A DNA stretch of 64,000 nt, taken from JAJPJE01 sp963724985. Its GTDB lineage: Bacteria > Acidobacteriota > Terriglobia > Terriglobales > Acidobacteriaceae. Below are positions 1 through 9,213 of this stretch, piece by piece. A program made the position numbers and the translations under genes. The notes under the pieces are model-generated. The model had not been told where the DNA came from and made no database searches. It saw nothing but the letters and a program-made list of their open reading frames with translations. Each line of letters opens with the position of its first letter. The first letter of the stretch is position 1. The DNA lies in the NCBI GenBank assembly GCA_963724985.1, contig CAVRWV010000025.1, positions 1 through 64,000 on the forward strand, in the 5' to 3' direction.

Positions 1-570
1 CAAGCGGATCCGAAGCTGAAGTGTGATCTGGCCTTCGTGGGGCACCGCTTGCCGGATCGAGAGAAGCGCGTGGAACAGTATTTCCTGCGTGCTGCAGAAC
101 TGGCGCCGGAGATGTCGTTCATTCTCGGCGGCGAAGGCTGGGGCGGGAAGAAGCTACCCGCAAACGCGCGCTGGATCGGGCACGTCGGCACCGGTCTGCA
201 CAACGCCGTGAACTGTTCGGCGCGAATGGTACTGAACCTGAATCGCGATTCGATGGCGAAAGTTGGATTCTCGCCGCCTACCAGGGTTTTTGAAGCAGCA
301 GGAGCCGGAGCTTGCCTGATTACAGACGAATGGCCCGGAATCAGTAATTTCTTCGAGCCGTGGTACGAGATTCTCGTAGCGTCTTCGGCGGACAGCATCG
401 TGCACTGGCTGCGCAGCGTGAGCGCTGAACGAGCGCGGGAGATCGGGGCCGCCATGCGCGAGCGTGCTCTCGCCGAGCACACCTACGAACTTCGAGTGAA
501 AGATGTGGAGCGCGTTCTCGCTGGCTCGGAAACGTCGCAAGAGCAGCCAGCGCCACTGGCCGCAGCGTAG
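1..570 (+). CDS. CgeB-like glycosyltransferase, C-terminal part (5' end outside window)
   Basis: The reading frame is open from the first base, so this is the C-terminal ~189 residues of a protein that starts upstream. It resembles the C-terminal half of CgeB/GT4-like glycosyltransferases. Visible landmarks are a LNLNRDSMAKVGFSPPTRVFEAAGAG stretch (split here as LNLNRDSM and GFSPPTRVFEAAGAG), the acidic ITDEWPGI motif that usually contacts the nucleotide sugar, and an AEHTYELR ending. The next gene repeats all these landmarks in order (GFSPSVRLFEAAACG, ISDNWPG, AEHTSEIR), so the two are tandem paralogues. The gap to that gene is 9 bp, so they are probably co-transcribed. The sugar donor and acceptor cannot be told from sequence. 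Confidence 0.85.
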   Translation, partial: QADPKLKCDLAFVGHRLPDREKRVEQYFLRAAELAPEMSFILGGEGWGGKKLPANARWIGHVGTGLHNAVNCSARMVLNLNRDSMAKVGFSPPTRVFEAAGAGACLITDEWPGISNFFEPWYEILVASSADSIVHWLRSVSAERAREIGAAMRERALAEHTYELRVKDVERVLAGSETSQEQPAPLAAA

Positions 571-579
571 GAGAGTGGA

Positions 580-1695
580 TTGAAGCTGGTGATCTTCGGA
601 TTATCGATCACTTCGTCGTGGGGGAATGGCCACGCGACCACCTTCCGCGCTTTATGCAAGGCCCTGCACGAGCGCGGCCACGAGATTGTGTTCTATGAGC
701 ACGATCTGGAGTGGTATGCCTCGAATCGCGATATGCCTGAACCGCCTTTTTGTCGCGTGAGACTGTTTGACGAATGGTCGAATGTAAGAGGCGAGGTGAA
801 GAACGAACTGAGTGACGCAGATGTCGCACTGGTCGGGTCGTATTTCCCGGATGGACTCGCGGCGATCGAAGAAGTTGCAAACAGTAACGTTCCGGTGAAG
901 GCCTTTTACGATATCGATACTCCCATAACGGTGGCGCAACTTCGGGAGCAAGGCGGAAGCGACTACCTGAGGGCCGATCAGATTCCAGAGTTCGACCTGT
1001 ATTTCAGCTTCACCGGCGGACCCATGCTCAACGAATTGGAGCAGCGGTTCGGCGCCCGCAAAGCCGTACCGCTCTACTGTTCGTTCGATCCCAAGGAATA
1101 CCGGCGATTCGGAGTGAATCAACGTTTTGCCTGCGACCTGAGCTACATGGGGACGTATGCTCCTGATCGTCAGCCAAAAATCGATGAACTGCTCTGCGAG
1201 CCGGCCCGGCGTTTGCCGCAACGTAAATTCCTGGTGGCGGGGCCGCAATATCCGAAGAGCGTAAAGTGGCCCTCGAACGTTCGGCGGATCACTCATCTGA
1301 ATCCGCGGTGGCACGCGCGATTCTATTCCTCGTCGCGGCTTACCCTGAACGTCACCCGGCGTGACATGGTTCGCGCGGGATTCTCGCCGTCGGTGCGTCT
1401 TTTCGAAGCAGCAGCTTGCGGGAGCACGCTTATTTCGGATAACTGGCCGGGCCTGGACTCTTTCTTTCAACCGGGAAGAGAGATCCTGCTTCCGGTTTGT
1501 GCCGAAGATGTCTCGCGCTATCTCACTGACATGGACGATGCGGAGTTACAAAAAATTGGCCGCAATGCGCAGCAGCGCGTGCTCGCGGAACACACCAGCG
1601 AAATTCGCGCGAGGCAATTCGAGGAATATGTAAGCGCGGCGGCCGCACAGATGTCACGATCGAATACAAAGGTACTCACCTCGCTCTCCGCATGA
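580..1695 (+). CDS. CgeB-like glycosyltransferase
   Basis: A 371-residue cytosolic GT-B-type glycosyltransferase of the CgeB family. The N-terminus MKLVIFGLSITSSWGNGHA is a first beta strand and glycine loop. The C-terminal half has FSPSVRLFEAAACG followed by ISDNWPGLDSFF, the donor-binding region of this family. The start is TTG at 580, preceded by GGAGAG nine bases after the previous stop. It is a paralogue of the partial gene upstream. With the GT4 enzyme and the debranching-like glucosidase downstream it forms a carbohydrate cluster, plausibly for a surface or storage glycan. No signal peptide or membrane segment is visible. The product is unknown. Confidence 0.85.
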   Translation: MKLVIFGLSITSSWGNGHATTFRALCKALHERGHEIVFYEHDLEWYASNRDMPEPPFCRVRLFDEWSNVRGEVKNELSDADVALVGSYFPDGLAAIEEVANSNVPVKAFYDIDTPITVAQLREQGGSDYLRADQIPEFDLYFSFTGGPMLNELEQRFGARKAVPLYCSFDPKEYRRFGVNQRFACDLSYMGTYAPDRQPKIDELLCEPARRLPQRKFLVAGPQYPKSVKWPSNVRRITHLNPRWHARFYSSSRLTLNVTRRDMVRAGFSPSVRLFEAAACGSTLISDNWPGLDSFFQPGREILLPVCAEDVSRYLTDMDDAELQKIGRNAQQRVLAEHTSEIRARQFEEYVSAAAAQMSRSNTKVLTSLSA

Positions 1696-1836
1696 GCACA
1701 ATCCGCTCAACTTCGCGCAGAGGATGACTGCGGCTGGTAGATCGTGCCAACCGCGTCGGCCGACGATGCATCTTAGTTGATTACTACCTAGTAAAGTTCG
1801 TCGGCGTGTCCCGTTCTCGCAGTAATTAGGAGTCAA

Positions 1837-2904
1837 ATGAGAGTTGCGCTGATCGTTCCTCCCTTCATTCCTGTTCCTCCCCGGCTCTATGGCGGGACTG
1901 AATTATTTGCTGCACACTTGGCTGAAGGATTGACAAATTTAGGCATCGATGTGGTGCTCTACACGAACGGAGAATCTACTCTCCCCGTCGAGCGCAGATG
2001 GCTTTATCCAAAGGGCCAGTGGCCCTTGGAAGGTGAGATTTTTGAAAACCTGAGCGACATTAATCACGGGGCATGGTCAGTGAAAGACGCGTCGGATTCG
2101 TGCGATGTGATTCACGTGAGCAATGCTCCAGCAATCGTGCACTCGCGATTCGTCAATGTGCCATTCGTCTATACGATTCATCATCCGCACAGCAGGAATC
2201 TAAGCGACTTTTACCGGCAGTATCCCGATGTAAGTTATGTGGCCATCAGCGATGCCCAGAAAAAAAGAGAGTCCATGTCGCGCCTGCGTACGATCCATCA
2301 CGGGATTGATATGCAGATTTATAAAGCGGCGCGTGGCAAGCGCAGTCATTTGACGTTTCTGGGAAGGATTGCGCCGGTGAAGGGCACGCACATAGCGATT
2401 GAAGTCGCTAAGCGGGCAGGAATTCCACTCAAGATAGCGGGCGAAATTCAACCGATGTTCCGTGACTACTACGAAACGCGAGTGAAGCCTCACGTCGACG
2501 GCAACTTTATCGAGTACGTGGGCGAGGCTGATCTTGCCGGGAAGAATGAGCTGCTCGGGAACTCGCTTGCCCTGCTTTTCCCGATCGAGTGGGAGGAGCC
2601 TTTCGGGCTGGTAATGATCGAAGCGATGGCCTGCGGCGCCCCGGTCCTGGCGTTTGCAAATGGATCGGCTCCCGAGATTGTCAGGGACGGAGTGTCGGGC
2701 TATCTGTGCAATTCGATGGAGCAGATGGCGAAACGCGCGCAGCTGTGCGCGAAATTCAATGCCAGCGAAGTGCGATCGTACGTGGCCACCAACTTTTCTC
2801 TGCAGAAAATGGTGGCTCAGTATGCGGAACTCTACTCTGAGCTGTTGGATACGGGCCTGGATGCACCTGATGCCTTAGCCGCGGGAGAGCCAACGGCAGC
2901 ATGA
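1837..2904 (+). CDS. Glycosyltransferase family 4
   Basis: A 355-residue GT-B glycosyltransferase. The N-terminal MRVALIVPPFIPVPPRLYGG-type loop and PPRLYGGTE are typical of GT4 enzymes. The second Rossmann domain begins near residue 165 (SHLTFLGRIAPVKG), and the retaining-enzyme signature EPFGLVMIEAMACGAPV lies near residues 252-268. The Shine-Dalgarno is TTAGGAG just before ATG 1837. The stop overlaps the start of the next gene in an ATGA quartet at 2901-2904, so translation is likely coupled to the glucosidase. The sugar specificity is not visible. Confidence 0.9.
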   Translation: MRVALIVPPFIPVPPRLYGGTELFAAHLAEGLTNLGIDVVLYTNGESTLPVERRWLYPKGQWPLEGEIFENLSDINHGAWSVKDASDSCDVIHVSNAPAIVHSRFVNVPFVYTIHHPHSRNLSDFYRQYPDVSYVAISDAQKKRESMSRLRTIHHGIDMQIYKAARGKRSHLTFLGRIAPVKGTHIAIEVAKRAGIPLKIAGEIQPMFRDYYETRVKPHVDGNFIEYVGEADLAGKNELLGNSLALLFPIEWEEPFGLVMIEAMACGAPVLAFANGSAPEIVRDGVSGYLCNSMEQMAKRAQLCAKFNASEVRSYVATNFSLQKMVAQYAELYSELLDTGLDAPDALAAGEPTAA

Positions 2905-5114
2905 GCAGCACCATCTTCGTGCCGGAGCAGCAGCTTGTTCCCATTCCGTTTCCGTACTCCGAGCCAAAGCTGGAGTTCCGGACGCTGGGTTCGCCGCGCA
3001 CCGAAAACCTGACGCTGATTGCGGGAAAGACATTCCTGTCAACTCGCATGCTCGGGGATATCACGCCGCCGGGTGCTCCCGACGTCGGCTTCTTCCACGA
3101 CGATACTCGTTTTCTAAGCTTCATGGAGATGCGAGTGGGCGGAGAGGCTCCGGTCCTGCTCTCGTCGCATTCGGAAAACCTGCTGCTCTCGCAAATCGAA
3201 CTGACCACCAGCAATATTCATCTGCGTGAAACGTTCGACCTGCCGGAAAACACGATTCACATTCATCGGGAACAAGTCCTCAGCAAGGGCGCATTGCTGG
3301 AGAGGATCACGTTTGAGAATTTCAACCTGCAAACAGTGAAGTTTCGGGTAGAGATCCAGTACGACGCGGATTTTGTGGACGTATTCGAAGTGCGCGGTAT
3401 GCACCGAAACGAGCACGGACAGTATTACCAGGGGATTGCCGGCGAGCGCACGCTGACATTCCTCTATCGAGGGCTCGATGGGGTGTTGCGCCAAACGCTG
3501 ATCTCCTGGTCGCCGGCCCCTAAGGAAATAGTGAACCAGACCGCGGTTTGGGAACTCGAGCTTCCTTCAATGGGGCAGGTGGAGTTCCGTGTGAGCGTCA
3601 CGCCGAGCGTGGACGGGGAGAGAACGACGCCCGTTCATCGCGACTTCAATGCCTTAATTGCGAAGCGACGCGAGTCAGTGTCGTCATGGCGCGAGCAAAC
3701 CACCGCTTTTGAAAGCAGCAACAGCGTGTTCACGGAGACGATGAACACCGCTGCAAGCGATTTCCACGCATTGCAGATCCCAGACGAACACGGGCGCGTA
3801 ATTGCCGCCGGCATTCCGTGGTTCGCGACGATGTTTGGCCGCGATTCGATTATTGCCGCCTATCAATCGTTGTCGCTGAATCCATCGCTGGCGAAAGATA
3901 CACTGCGCACTTTGGCAAAGCTTCAGGGCACTGAATACAACGACTGGAAAGATGAAGAGCCCGGCAAAATTCTTCACGAATATCGTCAGGGAGAAATGAC
4001 GCGTTCGGGCGAGATGCCATTTGGTCCTTACTTCGGCACTATCGACGCGACGCCGCTCTTTCTGATTCTGCTCTCGGAGACGTACAACTGGACCGCCGAC
4101 GAAGATCTCGTGCGAGAACTACTTCCCGCTGCTTACAAGGCACTGGACTGGATCGACAAGTATGGCGATCTGGATGGCGACGGCCTGGTGGAATATCTGC
4201 GCCGTTCGAAGCGTGGTCTCGCGAACCAGGGTTGGAAGGATTCATGGGACGCGAATGTTTTTCGCGACGGCAACACCGCCCAGCCTCCGATCGCGCTGGT
4301 CGAGGTGCAGGGTTACGTCTACGACGCGAAGTATCGCATGGCATCGCTTCTGCGCGCGTTTGGAGACGCGGCTCGCGGCGAGAAGTGCCGGCGCGAGGCT
4401 CTGGAGATGGCCAAGCGCCTCGAGAAAGCCTTCTGGATGCCACAGCGCGGCTTTTATGCAATGGCGCTCGACAAAGATAAAGCGCAGCTCGAGGTGATCT
4501 CCTCGAATCCAGGCCACCTGCTGTTTTCGCGTGCGATTGGGCGGGAGCGAGCGCGTGCGGTGGTGAACCGCTTGATGCGTGCCGACATGTTTTCCGGCTG
4601 GGGATTGCGCACGCTTTCGAATGAAGAAAGAGTCTTCAATCCGCTGAGCTATCACCGCGGATCGGTGTGGCCGCACGACAATTCGTTGATCGTGCACGGA
4701 ATGGCGCTCTACGAGTTTCGCGCGCCGGTGATTCGCATCTTCACCACATTGTTCGAGGCGGCGCTGTCGTTCCGCGACTACCGGCTGCCGGAATTGTTCT
4801 GCGGAGTACAACGCTCCGAGAATGGAGTGCCGGTGCACTATCCGGTGTCGTGTTCGCCGCAGGCGTGGGCGTCGGGCTCGCTGTTCCTGATGCTGATCTC
4901 GATTCTCGGCATCCGACCAAGCGCGCCGAAGAAAGAACTCAATATCATCAATCCGCAGTTGCCGGAGTGGCTCGATCATCTTCATCTGCGCGATCTCCGC
5001 GTGGGCAAGAGCCGTGTCGGACTCGACTTCACGCGTCGCGGAGAACGCACCTTCTGCAACGTCGTCGATATCGAAGGCGACAAGCTGCTGGTGAATGTGA
5101 TCACCAAGAAGTAA
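2901..5114 (+). CDS. Glycogen debranching-like amylo-alpha-1,6-glucosidase
   Basis: A 737-residue protein of the bacterial amylo-alpha-1,6-glucosidase type. An N-terminal beta-rich GDE_N-like domain (about residues 30-235) holds FFHDDTRFLS. The (alpha/alpha)6 barrel follows from about residue 280, with WFATMFGRDSIIAAYQ near 305-320 and NQGWKDSWD near 440-447. These aromatic/acidic motifs line the active site in this family. Proteins of this build also include other glucosidases, so debranching of glycogen itself is inferred. The start codon overlaps the GT4 stop, tying it to glycosyl transfer. There is no signal peptide, so it acts in the cytosol. Confidence 0.85.
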   Translation: MSSTIFVPEQQLVPIPFPYSEPKLEFRTLGSPRTENLTLIAGKTFLSTRMLGDITPPGAPDVGFFHDDTRFLSFMEMRVGGEAPVLLSSHSENLLLSQIELTTSNIHLRETFDLPENTIHIHREQVLSKGALLERITFENFNLQTVKFRVEIQYDADFVDVFEVRGMHRNEHGQYYQGIAGERTLTFLYRGLDGVLRQTLISWSPAPKEIVNQTAVWELELPSMGQVEFRVSVTPSVDGERTTPVHRDFNALIAKRRESVSSWREQTTAFESSNSVFTETMNTAASDFHALQIPDEHGRVIAAGIPWFATMFGRDSIIAAYQSLSLNPSLAKDTLRTLAKLQGTEYNDWKDEEPGKILHEYRQGEMTRSGEMPFGPYFGTIDATPLFLILLSETYNWTADEDLVRELLPAAYKALDWIDKYGDLDGDGLVEYLRRSKRGLANQGWKDSWDANVFRDGNTAQPPIALVEVQGYVYDAKYRMASLLRAFGDAARGEKCRREALEMAKRLEKAFWMPQRGFYAMALDKDKAQLEVISSNPGHLLFSRAIGRERARAVVNRLMRADMFSGWGLRTLSNEERVFNPLSYHRGSVWPHDNSLIVHGMALYEFRAPVIRIFTTLFEAALSFRDYRLPELFCGVQRSENGVPVHYPVSCSPQAWASGSLFLMLISILGIRPSAPKKELNIINPQLPEWLDHLHLRDLRVGKSRVGLDFTRRGERTFCNVVDIEGDKLLVNVITKK

Positions 5115-5191
5115 GCCGCGAACGCTTCCACGTTGATTTCTGCCCGAGTGATACACTGCATTCCAATATTCTTATCAACGAGGGGTGAGTT

Positions 5192-5461
5192 GTGGCGCAA
5201 GTGAAGATTACGATCAGAAAGAATGGGCCGTACCGAGTGGAAGATCCAGAGGGCTTGATTGAGTTAGTGGACGGGGACGGGAATAAGTATGACCTGACCG
5301 GCAAGCCCGCGTATTCGTTGTGCCGCTGCGGTGCGTCCGTGAATAAGCCTTTCTGTGATGGAACGCATTCGAAGGTTGGCTTCCAGGCCGCGGAGGCGGC
5401 GGTGAAAGCAGAGGGTGGAGGGTCGTTGCCGCCGTCGCCGAGCAGCCCAGCGAAGGGCTAG
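5192..5461 (+). CDS. CDGSH iron-sulfur domain protein
   Basis: An 89-residue protein with one complete CDGSH motif: C44-R-C46, then C55-D-G-T-H59, the three-cysteine one-histidine ligand set of a redox-labile 2Fe-2S cluster. The start is GTG 5192 after an AACGAGGGGTGAG ribosome site. The tail after residue ~70 is low-complexity (Gly/Pro/Ser). CDGSH proteins are linked to redox sensing and Fe-S transfer; no partner is visible here. Its 3' end faces the convergent VWA gene. Confidence 0.93.
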   Translation: MAQVKITIRKNGPYRVEDPEGLIELVDGDGNKYDLTGKPAYSLCRCGASVNKPFCDGTHSKVGFQAAEAAVKAEGGGSLPPSPSSPAKG

Positions 5462-5490
5462 TAGCGTCAGAGTGCTGGTATTCCGCTTCT

Positions 5491-6729
5491 CTAGTGAATG
5501 GTTTTCGTCTTCCGCGACATGTAATCCATCAGCAGGTACTGGCCGAGCGTGTAGGGCGTAGTGAAATACGCCTTGCCGCGGCACATCTCCGTAACTTTCT
5601 GCACGAACTGAACCAGCCCATAATCGGATGCAAGCATAAAGGTGTTGATCATCACGCCGGCACGCTTGCACTTCGAGACTTCCTCCAGCGTCTGCGTAAC
5701 CACCAGCGGGTCGAGTCCGAACGCGTTCTTGTAGATGCGGCCGTCTTCGAGCGTGAGCGCTGAAGGTTTGCCGTCGGTGATCATGACGATCTGCTTCATG
5801 TCCTTGCGCTGGCGTTGCAGGATGCGTTGTGCCAGGCGCAGGCCCTCGCGAGTGTTCGTGTAGTACGGTCCAACTTTCACGCGCGCGAGCTGCGAGAGCG
5901 GGATCTCTTCGGCCGAATCGTGGAACAGGATCAGCGAAAGCGAGTCGCCCGGATACTGTGTGCGAATCAGGTGCGAGAGCGCCATCGCGACTTTCTTGGC
6001 AGGCGTAAAGCGATCTTCGCCGTAAAGAATCATCGAGTGCGAACAGTCGAGCATCAGTACGGTCGCGCATGAAGATTGGTACTCGCACTGGTGCACCTGC
6101 AAATCTTTGTAATCGATGTTCAACGGCAGCGAGAGGCCCTCGCGCTGGATGGCGCTGGAAAGCGTAGCAGTAATGTCGAGATTCAGTGTGTCGCCGAATT
6201 CGTATGTCTTCGAAGCGCCACTGGCTTCAATGCCGGTAGCGAGATCGCGCGTGTCGTGGCGTCCGAAGCTCGATTTCCCGAGTGAACCAAGCAGGTCGCG
6301 CAGCGTGCGATAGCCGAGAAAGTCGAGGCTCTTGTCGGTGATCTCGAACTTGGCTTGCGTCTGATTTTCCCCAACCTGGCCGCCTACACTCGATTGCTGC
6401 GAAGGATCGTGTGGCGAGTCGATGGAGATGTAGTCTTCCTGCTGCATGCGCTGGATCAGTTGCTCAACGAGTTGATCAAGCGTGCCGTCCATCTGCATCT
6501 GCTGAAGCTGTTCACGCATCTGATCGAGCGCGTCGCTGTTCATCAGCGCCTGTTCAATCGCCTGGCGCAACTCGTCGAGCGACTGTTCGCCGTCCTGCAG
6601 ATCGTAGAAGCCATACGAGTTCTGAAACCCGCTTTGCAGCAGATAGTCGGAGAGCGCCGCGAGCAAATCTTCCATGCTCATCTCGGAGGCGGGATCAGGA
6701 ACGTACTTGGAATACTTAATGCGCTTCAT
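5491..6729 (-). CDS. VWA-domain protein paired with MoxR-like ATPase
   Basis: A 412-residue cytosolic protein. Residues 1-125 are helical and glutamine/glutamate rich (QMREQLQQMQM). A von Willebrand factor A domain runs from about residue 220 to the end, with an intact metal-ion-dependent adhesion site D228-x-S230-x-S232 (LDCSHSM) and a later MITDGKPSA strand. It lies 8 bp downstream of the AAA gene on the same strand. AAA plus VWA pairs of the Mg-chelatase I/D or MoxR type act as metal-insertion or complex-remodelling chaperones; the client here is unknown. Confidence 0.88.
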   Translation of the reverse strand: MKRIKYSKYVPDPASEMSMEDLLAALSDYLLQSGFQNSYGFYDLQDGEQSLDELRQAIEQALMNSDALDQMREQLQQMQMDGTLDQLVEQLIQRMQQEDYISIDSPHDPSQQSSVGGQVGENQTQAKFEITDKSLDFLGYRTLRDLLGSLGKSSFGRHDTRDLATGIEASGASKTYEFGDTLNLDITATLSSAIQREGLSLPLNIDYKDLQVHQCEYQSSCATVLMLDCSHSMILYGEDRFTPAKKVAMALSHLIRTQYPGDSLSLILFHDSAEEIPLSQLARVKVGPYYTNTREGLRLAQRILQRQRKDMKQIVMITDGKPSALTLEDGRIYKNAFGLDPLVVTQTLEEVSKCKRAGVMINTFMLASDYGLVQFVQKVTEMCRGKAYFTTPYTLGQYLLMDYMSRKTKTIH

Positions 6730-6737
6730 CGCGGTCC

Positions 6738-8234
6738 CTAGTTGAAAGGCCTCCGATTGCGGAAGGGCGGCTCTTCATCCCGCTCGCGAACACGAGTCTC
6801 AGTGCGCTTGGGTTGACGTTCGCCGGCGCTGAAGACGCGCTCTTCGCTGCGTCCGATGCGCTTATGGGCATACAGGCCCTCGAGGATGAACTCAGCGGCC
6901 GAGACCTGTAGTTCGACGGGATCCTCCGCAGTCACATTAAGAGCTCCAATGCGATCCATCAGTCCCTGAATGCCTTCGAGCGTCGGAATCAGTTCGGCAG
7001 CGGCAGCTGAATCCTGAAGCTGGATGTTGCCGCCAAGGTCGAACCATTGCACGATCTGCTGAAGGTTCACGCCTTGGTAGGTGGTGTCGAAGGTGCTGGC
7101 GATCGCGCTGCGGATGATCTCCCGAACCACATTGTCCGCGCCCTTCACTTCGCCTTCGTACTCGAGTTCGAGCTTGCCGGTCACGGCGGGAATGGCCGCG
7201 TAAATGTCGCCGATGCGGGGGACAACGAGCTCCTCGTTATTGTGGATGGCTCGGCGCTCGGCGTTGGAGATGACGTTCTCCATCACACTGATGGGCAGAC
7301 GCTGGCTGACGCCGGAGCGCTTGTCGACGCGCTTATCTTCGCGCGCAACGAACGCAACGCGCTCGACGACTTCCTGCACGAAGGTGGGAACGCGCAGTTC
7401 GTAACCATCGCGTTGCACCCATGCTTCCTGCGAGGTGATGGCGATGCCTTCTTCCACGGTAGCTGGATAATGCGTGCGGATTTCCGATCCGATGCGATCC
7501 TTAAGCGGAGTAACGATTTTCCCGCGCGCGGTGTAATCCTCAGGATTGGCGCTGAAGACAAGCGCGACATCGAGAGGCAGGCGAACCGGGTAACCCTTAA
7601 TCTGGACATCGCCTTCCTGCATGATGTTGAAGAGACCGACCTGGATCTTGCCAGCGAGATCGGGCAATTCGTTGATGGCGAAAATGCCACGATTCGCGCG
7701 GGGAAGCAATCCGTAATGCATCGTGAACTCGCTGCCCAATTCGTGGCCGCCGCGGGCGGCTTTGATCGGATCGATGTCGCCGATCAGATCGGCAATCGTC
7801 ACATCCGGAGTAGCAAGTTTCTCCACGTAGCGATCTTCCGGCGAAAGATAGTCGATCTTGGTGGCGTCGCCGCATTTGTCGATCAGGTCGCGACACGCGC
7901 GGCAAAGTGGTGCATAGGGATTGTCGTGAATCTCGCATCCTGCGACATAGGGCAGCTCAGGATCGAGCAGACCAGTGAGCGCGCGCAGAATGCGGCTTTT
8001 TGCCTGTCCTCGCAATCCGAGCAGGATGAAATTGTGCCGCGAAAGCACGGCATTGACGATCTGCGGAACCACGGTGTCTTCGTAGCCCACGATTCCGGGG
8101 AAGACTGCTTCTTCTCCGCTGCGCAGACGAGCGATCAGGTTCTCGCGCAGTTCATCTTTCACACGACGGGTACGCAGACGAGACTCAGAATAGGGGCTTC
8201 GGCGTAGTTCACCGAGAGTTTGAGGAAGATTCAT
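6738..8234 (-). CDS. MoxR/Mg-chelatase-like AAA+ ATPase with non-canonical Walker motifs
   Basis: A 498-residue AAA+ protein, probably the motor for the VWA protein 8 bp downstream. The P-loop region reads GLRGQAKS (residues 73-80), with Ala where a Walker A motif has its second Gly. The Walker B equivalent reads IFAINELPDL, Asn-Glu in place of Asp-Glu. Between them lies a four-cysteine insert (C100, C111, C114, C121), which could bind zinc. Sensor-1 SANPEDYTARG and the arginine-rich PLKDRIGSEIR follow. I think these variations belong to a subfamily, but that is from memory. The 3' tail is charged and probably disordered. Confidence 0.85.
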   Translation of the reverse strand: MNLPQTLGELRRSPYSESRLRTRRVKDELRENLIARLRSGEEAVFPGIVGYEDTVVPQIVNAVLSRHNFILLGLRGQAKSRILRALTGLLDPELPYVAGCEIHDNPYAPLCRACRDLIDKCGDATKIDYLSPEDRYVEKLATPDVTIADLIGDIDPIKAARGGHELGSEFTMHYGLLPRANRGIFAINELPDLAGKIQVGLFNIMQEGDVQIKGYPVRLPLDVALVFSANPEDYTARGKIVTPLKDRIGSEIRTHYPATVEEGIAITSQEAWVQRDGYELRVPTFVQEVVERVAFVAREDKRVDKRSGVSQRLPISVMENVISNAERRAIHNNEELVVPRIGDIYAAIPAVTGKLELEYEGEVKGADNVVREIIRSAIASTFDTTYQGVNLQQIVQWFDLGGNIQLQDSAAAAELIPTLEGIQGLMDRIGALNVTAEDPVELQVSAAEFILEGLYAHKRIGRSEERVFSAGERQPKRTETRVRERDEEPPFRNRRPFN

Positions 8235-8370
8235 AAGGGCCGGGACCTCACTCCACCAAACGATTGCTGGCGATTATACGGCCATCACCAAGGGTTGTGA
8301 TTGTCGCACGTTTCCGCCGGTCTTATTGGATGCACCGGAGTGCACGAATCGAGGCAAAATCTTGCGGCGA

Positions 8371-8416
8371 CAAGCGTTTGCTTGACGTGAGCATCCCAAG
8401 CGTTTAAAAGCACCTA
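8371..8416 (+). promoter_or_regulatory. Candidate promoter and direct repeats before the SDR gene
   Basis: TTGACG near 8382 is followed 17 bp later by TAAAAG, a weak sigma70-like pair that would start transcription very close to ATG 8418. CAAGCGTTT occurs twice, at 8371 and 8397, flanking the -35 element, and could be an operator. The match is modest. Confidence 0.35.
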
Positions 8417-8417
8417 C

Positions 8418-9209
8418 ATGCGACTGGAAGGGAAAGTTGCCGTGATCACGGGCGCCTCGATGGGTATCGGCGAGGCAATGGCGAAGCTGTTCGTCGACGA
8501 AGGTGCGCTGGTAGTACTTAGTTCCCGCGACGAGAAGCGGATTGAAGAAGCGCGGGTTCGCATCGGGCGGCCGGAGAGGACATTGGGCATCTTCTGCGAC
8601 GTGCGTAATCGCGAAGACCTGGATCGCCTCCTCGGACTGACACTGCATAACTTTGGACGCGTCGATATTTGGGTGAACAACGCTGGGTTCGGCCTGCGTG
8701 ACACGATCGCTGACATGCCCATGCGCGACTGCCGCAACATGTTCGAGACAAACTTGTTCGGCGCGATCGAAGGCATCCAGGTAGTTGCACCAGTGATGGT
8801 GAAGCAAGGCAGCGGGACCATCATCAATGTTTCCAGTGTCGCTGGACATATTCCCGTGCCGGGGATGGGGGCTTACTGCGCGACCAAGTTCGCGCTCAAC
8901 GCGATTGCTAAGACGGCGCGCATGGAGCTAGCGGGTACGGGCGTGAAGGTGATGACGGTATGCCCGGGGTACATCGAGACGAACTTCTCGAAGAATGTGG
9001 TGCGTGGATCACAGGCGAACAAGTTCGATCCAGGGGCGCGCAAGGGAGGCACCGCGGAACAAGTCGCGCGTGCGACGCTCGAAGGCTATCTCAAAGGGAA
9101 ACGCGAAGTCGTGGTGCCGTGGTTTTACCGGATCGCGATTAAGTTCTACCAGCTGATTCCCGGAGTTGTAGAAGGGTTCATGAGCAAGCGGCTGGCGACA
9201 GGGAAGTAG
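8418..9209 (+). CDS. SDR-family oxidoreductase
   Basis: A 263-residue short-chain dehydrogenase/reductase. It has the cofactor-binding TGASMGIGE (residues 11-19), NNAGFG near 90, a catalytic Ser in NVSSVAG near 137, and the catalytic pair Y-C-A-T-K near 153-157. The length is typical of classical SDRs. The substrate is unknown. It is transcribed away from the MoxR-VWA pair and faces the TPR gene tail to tail, with a 4 bp gap. Confidence 0.93.
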   Translation: MRLEGKVAVITGASMGIGEAMAKLFVDEGALVVLSSRDEKRIEEARVRIGRPERTLGIFCDVRNREDLDRLLGLTLHNFGRVDIWVNNAGFGLRDTIADMPMRDCRNMFETNLFGAIEGIQVVAPVMVKQGSGTIINVSSVAGHIPVPGMGAYCATKFALNAIAKTARMELAGTGVKVMTVCPGYIETNFSKNVVRGSQANKFDPGARKGGTAEQVARATLEGYLKGKREVVVPWFYRIAIKFYQLIPGVVEGFMSKRLATGK

Positions 9210-9213
9210 CTGC

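Noticed and set aside
5114..5192. Promoter TTGATT ... TACACT before the CDGSH gene
   Set aside because: The spacer is only about 13 bp, too short for a sigma70 promoter.
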